The notes below the pieces were generated by a model. The model was not told the DNA's origin, ran no database searches, and was given only the letters and a program-made list of their open reading frames with translations. 5,054 nucleotides of DNA from Phycisphaerales bacterium UBA7708. GTDB taxonomy: Bacteria > Planctomycetota > Phycisphaerae > Sedimentisphaerales > Anaerohalosphaeraceae. The stretch spans positions 1 through 5,054 of the forward strand of contig DLFY01000119.1 of NCBI GenBank assembly GCA_002482415.1, given 5' to 3'. This document shows positions 1-5,054 of the stretch, piece after piece (within the stretch, counting starts at the first letter, position 1; each line of letters begins with the position of its first letter). Both the position numbers and the translations under genes were made by a program.

Positions 1-98
1 TTCATCCACTGACATTCCGGAAGCCCGCCACGGCAAAGAAAGCCGCCAATATCTAATCCACCGTCTGTTTTTTTGTTCCCGCTTTTTCTGGTATTCAC
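1..98 (-). other. Possible 5' end of a leftward gene (partial, weakly supported)
   Basis: A strong leftward promoter lies just to the right, so a transcript should cross this stretch, but I cannot identify its product. One minus-strand reading starts at a GTG at 98-96. It has an AGGA ribosome-binding site at 111-108 with a 9 nt spacer and stays open to the window edge for 32 codons. The predicted peptide begins MNTRKSGNKK and is Lys-rich, then Gly- and Cys-containing. Another minus frame is also open and contains ATG codons near the edge, such as ATG-TCA-GTG-GAT-GAA at 15-1. In that case most of this stretch would be untranslated leader. I recognise no family in either reading, and a structured RNA is also possible. 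Only the presence of a leftward transcription unit is reasonably supported. Confidence 0.25.
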
Positions 99-121
99 CT
101 TCTTGGTTCCTAACGCGGATT

Positions 122-150
122 AGTATAGCACCCCCCTAAAAAGATGTCAA
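122..150 (-). promoter_or_regulatory. Consensus sigma70-type promoter, leftward
   Basis: Read on the minus strand, there is a perfect -35 box TTGACA (150-145), a 17-base spacer, and a -10 box TATACT (127-122). This matches the housekeeping sigma consensus at 11 of 12 hexamer positions with optimal spacing. Transcription would start near position 115 and run off the left edge, divergent from dacB. The spacer holds a run of six C on the plus strand (131-136), giving a G-run on the transcribed-sense strand. Confidence 0.75.
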
Positions 151-220
151 CTACAGGGGTGAAAAAGTTTTCAGAAAATACTTCATAAAAACATATATAA
201 GTCTATGTCCAATAACACGA

Positions 221-226
221 TATAAT
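221..226 (+). promoter_or_regulatory. Candidate -10 box for dacB
   Basis: A perfect TATAAT hexamer lies in the AT-rich spacer upstream of dacB. The hexamer 17 bases upstream (198-203, TAAGTC) is a poor -35, and there is no TG extension, so activator dependence or chance cannot be excluded. If used, transcription would start near 232-234 and leave a leader of about 160 nt before the dacB ATG. Confidence 0.35.
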
Positions 227-270
227 ATATTAATTACAGTCTTTAATCCCTGTTGCTAATCTGAAAAAAC

Positions 271-349
271 AGGATATCCCCTCTTGAACAGCACCATAAT
301 CTATGGTATATGCAACTCCCGTGTCGAATGGAATGACGGGGGATATTTT
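271..349 (+). promoter_or_regulatory. Possible structured 5' leader of dacB (three-way junction)
   Basis: Three nested complementary pairs are visible. The outer stem pairs 271-279 with 341-349: ATATCC/GGATAT is perfect, extended by one A-U and two G-U pairs. Inside it is a perfect six-base-pair hairpin, ACCATA-atc-TATGGT (293-307), and a second hairpin, CCCGT/ACGGG (318-322 with 336-340). Together they form a closing stem with two arms. Five T follow the closing stem at 346-350, which could serve attenuation. I do not recognise a known riboswitch consensus. The region is AT-rich, so chance pairing is a real alternative. Function is unproven. Confidence 0.3.
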
Positions 350-392
350 TCCCTGAAGTAATACAAACGGATTGGAAGTGAATTGATTAACA

Positions 393-1790
393 ATGTTTAG
401 CCGAAAATATTTCAATATAGGATTGTTACTGTGCTGCTGGACTGTTCCACTGTGTGCAGCATCCAAACCGATCGACGAGGTTCTTCGTGATTCTGCACAG
501 AAAAAAACCAGATACTCTGTCCTTGTCATGAATGCCTCGGATGGAAAAACTATTTTTGCACGTAATCCTGACACGCAGTTGATGCCCGCATCCAACATGA
601 AATTGATTACGACTGCGGCAGCGGTTCATTATCTTGGTGCGGATTATGTCTTTAAGACCGAGGTTGGACTACTGGATGGCAGTCTGGTAATTGTGGGAGG
701 GGGCGATCCGCTTTTGGGCGATCTTACAACAGATACCCGCTACAGCCGCAAAGCAGGGTGGGTTATGGATACAATCGCAGAAACGCTTAAAAAAAATAAC
801 ATCACGTCGGTACGGGATATTATTGTGGATGCGAGTTTCTTTGACAACAATCGCGTCCATCCGGCCTGGCCTGCCGATCAGCTCAATCAATGGTACGCCT
901 GTGAAGTCAGCGGGATTAACTATAATAACAACTGCATCCGGATTACGGCGGAAAACAAAAACGGCAAGGTTGTTCTGGGAACTGAACCGACCACTTCTTT
1001 TTTGACGTTTATCAACCAGGTGCGGCTCGTCGGCAGCGGCAGCAGTGCTCTGGGCGCTTATCGCAATTCAAAACCCAATGTCCTGATTGTCAAAGGAAAT
1101 CTCCGCGGTACAACAAGTTTTGATGTTGCTATCGAAAAACCCCCGGCTTTTTTTGCCTGGCATTTAAAAGAATGCCTGACAGCCCAGGGGATTGAAGTCC
1201 AGGGCGGCCTTTTGGGGCAATATGTGAAACAGGTCCCGGCGCTGCAGATTCTGCATACGTTCGAAACGCCGCTGGCCGATGTGCTTTACCGCAGCAACAA
1301 AGACAGCCTGGGGCTGGCGGCTGAATCGCTGATTAAGACCATTTCCGCCGAACAGACCGAAGGCCGAATCAACGGAGAATGGCCTCACGGCCTGACACTT
1401 GTGGGCAATTATTTGTGTTCGCTTGGGGCAGATCCGAATGATTTTGTCCTCGATGACGGGTCCGGACTGAGCCGAAACAACCGACTGACGACACGTATTA
1501 TCGTTTCAGTGCTTAAAGACCTGTATGCAAGCGCCAACTGGGCCATGTTTGAAAGCAGCCTGTCCGTCGGCGGTGAAGACGGAACGACATCCAAATATTT
1601 CCAGGAGCCGCAATATCGCGGTCGGATTCTTGGAAAAACGGGTTATATCTCGGGCGTTCGGGCATTCAGCGGAATATGCAAAACCCCCTCGGGCGACATT
1701 CTGTTCAGCATTCTGACCGAGGATGGAAACGGTCTGACCCGCAACTGGATTAACGAAATTACAAAGTCGATTTTTGACCGGAAGTTTTAG
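393..1790 (+). CDS. dacB: D-alanyl-D-alanine carboxypeptidase/endopeptidase, PBP4 type (peptidase S13)
   Basis: This is a periplasmic low-molecular-mass penicillin-binding protein that trims the terminal D-Ala of peptidoglycan stem peptides and, in the family, also cuts cross-links. The 465 residues are close to E. coli PBP4 in length. Residues 1-22 look like a Sec signal peptide with a hydrophobic core (GLLLCCWTVPL) and probable cleavage after about residue 22-23. The nucleophile motif SxxK is S67-N-M-K70, and KTG is K415-T-G417 in GKTGYISG. The roughly 238-residue gap between SxxK and the SxN region matches the inserted domains of this class, and the family signature GGGDPLL sits at 102-108. 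The SxN block reads NKDSLGLAAE (302-311), so Gly307 stands where Asn is usual. DGSGLSRNN (355-363) is also typical. The start is well fixed: an in-frame TGA lies at 384-386. A weak GGAAG (374-378) sits 14 nt upstream. The stop is TAG, inside the convergent neighbour's 3' end. Confidence 0.95.
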   Translation: MFSRKYFNIGLLLCCWTVPLCAASKPIDEVLRDSAQKKTRYSVLVMNASDGKTIFARNPDTQLMPASNMKLITTAAAVHYLGADYVFKTEVGLLDGSLVIVGGGDPLLGDLTTDTRYSRKAGWVMDTIAETLKKNNITSVRDIIVDASFFDNNRVHPAWPADQLNQWYACEVSGINYNNNCIRITAENKNGKVVLGTEPTTSFLTFINQVRLVGSGSSALGAYRNSKPNVLIVKGNLRGTTSFDVAIEKPPAFFAWHLKECLTAQGIEVQGGLLGQYVKQVPALQILHTFETPLADVLYRSNKDSLGLAAESLIKTISAEQTEGRINGEWPHGLTLVGNYLCSLGADPNDFVLDDGSGLSRNNRLTTRIIVSVLKDLYASANWAMFESSLSVGGEDGTTSKYFQEPQYRGRILGKTGYISGVRAFSGICKTPSGDILFSILTEDGNGLTRNWINEITKSIFDRKF

Positions 1791-2823
1791 ATTTATCCGG
1801 AACGATTTCGTAGCGGGCCAGTTCCCCGGTCAGCTCCTCGACGAGGTCTTTTAAGGTTAATATGCCCAGCGGTTTTTTCTGCTCGGCCAGCAGTCCTGAT
1901 TGAGAGGTCGTGATGACGGCGATCCGGTGCGGTCCTTTCCGCATAATCGCTATGGCGTCCAGCACGGAAACCGACATGTCCATCTGAACAATCGGCTGCA
2001 GAAATGCTCTGAGGTTTTCAAATTCCACACCGGCCCCCAGCGTCTGATAGATATCCATAAAACCGATAATATTATTGCGGTCTTTTTCAAAAACCGGAAT
2101 TCGGCGATGCGGACATCGGGCGACAATAGCCAGCAGGGCCTTGCGATTACTGTTGACTTCCGCCATTTCGGCTTTGCTCATCGGCACCACGACCGTTCCA
2201 ACGGAGACTTCGGGAATGTTAATCAGCCGCTGCATCATATTCTTCTGCAGGGATGTCAGCAGACCTTCGTCACGCGTTTCCTGAATGATTTGACGGACCT
2301 GGCTGCGCTGGGTGATATCGACGGCGGCGGCGGTATCGACAGAGATTCGGAAGAGCCGGGAGAATACTTTAAATAAAAGCCGCATTAATTTCACGGCACC
2401 GCTGATGGTGCAGATTCGCCATACCGACCATATCGCGGGAGCCAGCGGTCGTATGAAACCATCAGCCCGGTAAAAGAATATGCTTTTGGGCAGTATTTCT
2501 CCGAAGATAAACAGGGACGGCGTCATAATGGCCGTGGTGTAGAATTCCGCCAGATTTTCATCCTTCAGATACGACAGCAGCCACCACGCCAGGCAGCTTG
2601 TCGCCAGATAATTAACCAGGTTGTTGCCCAGCAGCAGCGACAGGATTAATCCCTGGCCGTCGGCGATGGCGGTGGATAATTGCTTATAGAAGGCCCATCC
2701 CTGTTCGGCGCCAAGACGCAGACGAAAGCGGCTGAGCCGATAGATGCCTGTTTCCACGCCGGAAAAGAAGGCGCTGCACTAGAACATCAAAATAACAAAC
2801 AGAAGCAGTACAATATCTGTCAT
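1759..2823 (-). CDS. CNNM (DUF21)-CBS pair membrane protein, short CorC/HlyC-family paralogue, interrupted by in-frame amber at codon 15
   Basis: This inner-membrane protein belongs to the CNNM/CorC family, whose members are implicated in Mg2+ and other cation or polyamine efflux; the substrate here is unknown. The ancestral start is most likely the ATG at 2823-2821, which overlaps the upstream paralogue's TGA as ATGA. From there the frame encodes 14 residues (MTDIVLLLFVILMF), then TAG at 2781-2779, then CSAFFSGVETGIY, the family N-terminal hallmark, and stays open to TAA at 1761-1759 (354 positions). In that numbering GNNLVN is at 66-71 and FGEILPK at 107-113, both family hallmarks of the membrane domain. 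A CBS pair covers about 210-332. The C-terminal CorC_HlyC domain of its neighbour is absent; only a short polar tail follows. The stop removes the first membrane helix. The GTG at 2757-2755 could restart translation but encodes the Val of SGVET and has no visible ribosome-binding site. Family call is firm; functionality is doubtful. Confidence 0.85.
2779..2781 (-). other. In-frame amber (TAG) codon inside the second CNNM gene
   Basis: Reading from the coupled ATG at 2823, codon 15 is TAG. The coding frame is continuous on both sides: hydrophobic helix before, CSAFFSG-VETG after. Aligned with the upstream paralogue (LLVCSGFCSAAET), the TAG occupies the place of Val19, a membrane-embedded hydrophobic position. 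A single change from TTG (Leu) would create it. TAG is also the stop codon of dacB in this window, which argues against general TAG reassignment. Confidence 0.85.
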
Positions 2824-4094
2824 GGTTTTGCTACCAGCGGTTCCAGGGACAAAATCAGGCTTTCAATCCGGTTGTTCTTGACTGTTTCAATCGTAAATTT
2901 CATATTCTGCCAGGATACGACATCGCCGTTTTTGGGAATTCGTCCCAGCAGGGCGGTCACCAGGCCGCCGATGGTCGTTAAGCGTATCTGTTCGGGGTCC
3001 ACGCCAAAGGCTTCGGCCCAGTCCAGAATGGAAAGCCGGGCCGACAGGCGGTAGGTCATCGGGCCGATTTGCTGGATGGGAACGCTCAATGGCTGCTGTT
3101 GTTCATCGGCCCCCAGGAGTTGATCGACAATATCATCGAGTTTCACCAGGCCTGCAATACCGCCGTACTCATCGACTGCGATGGCGATATCAATGGCATT
3201 ATTCTGAAAAAATGTAATCAGCGATTCGACGTTTTTCTGTTCAGGCACATAATGCACCGGCTTGACAAGCTGTTCTGCGGATTTGCCCGGATTAGTCAGC
3301 AGGTCTTGGAAATGAACGACGCCCACGATGGAATCAATGCTGTCGGTATAAACCGGAATCTGACGCAGTCGGTACTGATACATGGTTTCCTGCAAAGCGG
3401 CATGGCTGGAGTGAATTGGGCAGGCTTTCATTTCCACCCGGGGCCGCATGACATGACGGACTTTGAGAAGACCCAGTTCCAGTACTTCCAGCAGCAGCAG
3501 ATTCTCGTCCTGGGTCAATAGTCCTTTACGGGCTGACTGGTCCAGCAGGATGCGAAGCTGATTGAGTGTGACCGGTTCCCTGGACTGTCCCGGTTGCGTG
3601 ACCGGAGCGGAAAGCCGAACGGCCGGTTTTATGATCACATAATCAATGACCGCCAGCAGGGGGGTCAGGATTCTCAGCAAAAAATAAAAAGGCAGCGCAG
3701 CGGTCATGCACATCGCATACGCATTGGCATACGCAAAAGCCTTGGGCAGCATTTCGCCGAAAATCAGCAGAGAGACAAATACGGCAACCGCCCATAATAC
3801 CGCCGCCGAGTGGCTGTAAAGTTCCTGAATGCGGATGGTGGTGATTCCAGCAAGGGAATAAAACAGAATATTGACCAGCATATTGCAGAACAACAGGGTG
3901 GTCAGCAGCCGATTGGGGCTTTGCAGTACATGCCAGGTCAGCCATTCAAAACGATTGGATGACTTGGCAAAGCTGCCGACTTTTCGTGGTGACAGATGAA
4001 AAAAAGCTGTCTCGGCGGCAGAGCAGAAGCCGGAACAAACCAGCAGTCCCAGCATAACCACAAAACGCAGCGAATTGTCAATCAGAAAACTCAC
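2820..4094 (-). CDS. CNNM (DUF21)-CBS-CorC_HlyC domain membrane transporter, HlyC/CorC family
   Basis: This is a full-length (424 aa) integral inner-membrane member of the family often annotated 'hemolysin', better understood as CNNM/CorC-type cation (typically Mg2+) exporters or regulators. Residues 1-160 form the membrane domain with hydrophobic segments near 10-28, 62-85, 97-115 and 125-155. It carries the hallmarks CSAAETA (24-30), NMLVN (71-75) and FGEMLPK (112-118). Residues about 173-210 fit the linking helical bundle. A CBS pair spans about 215-330 and ends in the canonical VDEYGGIAGLVKLDDIV (308-324). A CorC_HlyC domain follows at about 338-418 (IGGLVTALLGRIPKNGD). The start is GTG at 4094-4092 with at best a weak ribosome-binding site, 26 nt after the kinase stop. 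The TGA stop overlaps the next gene's ATG by 4 nt, suggesting translational coupling. It is less likely to be a true hemolysin. The exact substrate cannot be read from sequence. Confidence 0.93.
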   Translation of the reverse strand: MSFLIDNSLRFVVMLGLLVCSGFCSAAETAFFHLSPRKVGSFAKSSNRFEWLTWHVLQSPNRLLTTLLFCNMLVNILFYSLAGITTIRIQELYSHSAAVLWAVAVFVSLLIFGEMLPKAFAYANAYAMCMTAALPFYFLLRILTPLLAVIDYVIIKPAVRLSAPVTQPGQSREPVTLNQLRILLDQSARKGLLTQDENLLLLEVLELGLLKVRHVMRPRVEMKACPIHSSHAALQETMYQYRLRQIPVYTDSIDSIVGVVHFQDLLTNPGKSAEQLVKPVHYVPEQKNVESLITFFQNNAIDIAIAVDEYGGIAGLVKLDDIVDQLLGADEQQQPLSVPIQQIGPMTYRLSARLSILDWAEAFGVDPEQIRLTTIGGLVTALLGRIPKNGDVVSWQNMKFTIETVKNNRIESLILSLEPLVAKP

Positions 4095-4120
4095 GATTGG
4101 TTGCTCAAGACGTCTTCGGA

Positions 4121-4900
4121 TTAAACCGTGATTTCTTTTTTTGGCAGACGAATCTTAAAACAGGTTCCTTTGCCTACTTCTGATTCTACGCTGATCAGGC
4201 CATCGTGTTTTTCGATAATCCGTTTACAAAAAGATAGTCCAAGTCCATTGTTAGGACCGTCTGGGCAATTTTTCTTTGTGGAATAAAAGGGATCGAATAT
4301 CTGTCGCAGTGCCGCCGGGGCAATTCCGCGGCCGGTGTCGATAATTTCTATCCAGACGGCATCTTCATGGCAATATGCCCGGATACGCAGCTCACCTGGC
4401 TGGCCGAGCATGGCCTGACGGGCATTCAGGACAAGATTCATTAAGACCTGCCGCAGCGACGGCCCATCCGCCCAGATTAACAAATCGTCCGGCATCTGAA
4501 TCGAAACACGGATGTTATCCTTTTCAAAATCACGACCAATTCCACCGAAGACATCCTCAATCAGAGATTTTATGGAGACTTCTTGTGTCGAAAATGGTTT
4601 CTGGCCTGCCAAAACCATAACCCGCTGCAGCATTTCAGTCGCTTTCTGGCTGAGCATCATGGCCTTGGTGAGGGCTTTCTGGGCTAATTCCTTGTCCTCG
4701 GGATGGCTCAGGGCAAGCTGGGCATAGTTGCCTACCGGTGTCAGCAGGTTATTCATTTCATGGGCAGTCATTGCCCAAGCCATGCCTACAGCAGCCAGAG
4801 TATGCAACTGATCCGATTGCTGAATCAGATGGTTGTACTGTTCTTCACGAAATTGCAGTTGACGGTGCAGGGCCTGTCGTTTTTGCAGCACGCCGTTCAT
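4121..4900 (-). CDS. Soluble sensor histidine kinase without a recognisable sensor domain (NtrB-like core)
   Basis: This 259-residue cytoplasmic kinase should autophosphorylate a histidine and pass the phosphate to a response regulator. Residues about 5-35 are charged and Gln-rich, probably a coiled coil. The phosphoacceptor box is AHEMNNLLTP with His47. The HATPase_c domain (about 108-255) has all ATP-binding boxes: N box QVLMNLVLNARQAM (151-164), G1 box DTGRGIAP (188-195), F box FDPFYSTKK (202-210) and G2 box NGLGLSFCKRI (218-228). It ends in GTCFKIRLP (245-253). No PAS, GAF, HAMP or membrane segment is visible, so the input must come through the N-terminus or a partner. The start ATG at 4900-4898 is preceded by AAAGGGG (4913-4907), a good ribosome-binding site with a 6 nt gap. 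It stops 26 nt before the CNNM gene on the same strand, so the three genes are likely one operon. No response regulator lies in the window. Confidence 0.92.
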   Translation of the reverse strand: MNGVLQKRQALHRQLQFREEQYNHLIQQSDQLHTLAAVGMAWAMTAHEMNNLLTPVGNYAQLALSHPEDKELAQKALTKAMMLSQKATEMLQRVMVLAGQKPFSTQEVSIKSLIEDVFGGIGRDFEKDNIRVSIQMPDDLLIWADGPSLRQVLMNLVLNARQAMLGQPGELRIRAYCHEDAVWIEIIDTGRGIAPAALRQIFDPFYSTKKNCPDGPNNGLGLSFCKRIIEKHDGLISVESEVGKGTCFKIRLPKKEITV

Positions 4901-5054
4901 TCATTGCCCCTTTGTTTTAAATCATTGTTTTTTCTGATCTTAGCGATTCACTATACGAATAAATTAAGTATCGACATTTTACTGATAAATTCTTGAAACT
5001 TATATTAATCAACACGCTGAGGTGTAACGCAAAAAGATATCACTTGCAAAGCAA
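4901..5054 (-). promoter_or_regulatory. AT-rich upstream region of the kinase-CNNM operon, promoter not resolved
   Basis: No convincing gene is visible between the kinase start and the window edge. The operon promoter probably lies here. The best minus-strand candidate is GTTACA (5028-5023), an 18-base spacer, then TATAAG (5004-4999). A second -10-like TATAGT (4955-4950) has no recognisable -35. Neither is strong. No terminator or clear operator palindrome was found. Confidence 0.3.

Noticed and set aside
2..139. Plus-strand frame open from the left edge to TAA at 137-139, possible gene end
   Set aside because: The predicted residues look random (runs of Phe, Trp, Pro), the frame ends within a strong minus-strand promoter, and no family is recognisable.
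393..460. dacB product as a lipoprotein (Cys21 after the hydrophobic core)
   Set aside because: The residue before Cys21 is Leu, not Gly/Ala/Ser, so the lipobox does not fit; a signal peptidase I site is more likely.
230..598. Minus-strand reading frame upstream of and inside dacB
   Set aside because: It overlaps the dacB signal peptide and catalytic Ser region in antisense and has no recognisable motif.
1836..1852. CCTCG-a-CGAGG followed by TCTTTT as a terminator for dacB
   Set aside because: The loop is too tight, the stem is short and the T-run is interrupted. It also lies in the coding sequence of the opposite gene (VEEL region), so the palindrome is likely codon-driven.
1900..2376. Long plus-strand reading frame opposite the second CNNM gene
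   Set aside because: Antisense to a gene with clear domain motifs; the product has no recognisable features or ribosome-binding site.
2755..2757. GTG at 2757 as the true start of the second CNNM gene
   Set aside because: It encodes the Val of the conserved SGVET motif, has no ribosome-binding site, and would remove the first helix. The upstream coupled ATG explains the data better.
2779..2781. Pyrrolysine at the amber codon
   Set aside because: The site is in a hydrophobic helix where a Lys derivative is unlikely, the family has no known pyrrolysine, and TAG ends dacB in the same window. Kept only as a check in the finding.
4845..4904. Alternative kinase-leader start at ATG 4904-4902 (ATGAATG)
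   Set aside because: It opens only a 19-codon frame out of phase with the kinase. The ATG at 4900 has better spacing from the AAAGGGG site. A tiny leader peptide cannot be excluded but is unsupported.
4703..4996. Plus-strand reading frame across the kinase start and upstream region
   Set aside because: It is mostly antisense to the kinase N-terminus; the remainder is AT-rich spacer without a start signal.

Overview
The window is bacterial chromosomal DNA of roughly balanced base composition, densely packed with housekeeping-type genes on both strands. I see no mobile element, CRISPR array, tRNA or rRNA. The gene set is one periplasmic cell-wall peptidase, two tandem CNNM/CorC-type membrane proteins and one soluble histidine kinase. 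It fits a Gram-negative-type envelope. I lean weakly towards a Planctomycetota/PVC-like lineage from general gene style, but nothing here proves the taxon.

Layout. Positions 1-392 are intergenic. They hold a consensus sigma70 promoter firing leftwards off the window, an AT-rich spacer with a TATAAT box facing right, and a leader before dacB that can be drawn as a three-way junction. Positions 393-1790 (+) encode a PBP4-type (peptidase family S13) D-Ala-D-Ala carboxypeptidase. It has clear SxxK and KTG motifs, but Gly replaces Asn in the SxN motif. From 4900 down to 1759 the minus strand carries an apparent three-gene operon: a sensorless histidine kinase (4121-4900), a full-length CNNM-CBS-CorC_HlyC protein (2820-4094), and a shorter CNNM-CBS paralogue (1759-2823). 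The two paralogues overlap by ATGA. The 3' ends of dacB and the last operon gene converge and overlap by 32 bp. Positions 4901-5054 are an AT-rich upstream region without a convincing gene.

The most notable observation is that the second CNNM gene has an in-frame TAG at codon 15, inside its predicted first membrane helix. The frame is otherwise intact from the coupled ATG through the family hallmark residues to its TAA stop. It is a recent nonsense mutation, a sequencing error, or a recoded codon. Calling the gene from the next downstream start (GTG at 2757) would hide this.

Functional reading (inference): the two CNNM proteins may work as a pair in divalent-cation or related export at the inner membrane, possibly with the kinase as a co-expressed signalling partner. 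No response regulator is encoded in the window. dacB acts separately in peptidoglycan remodelling. I found no clearly novel multi-gene system.
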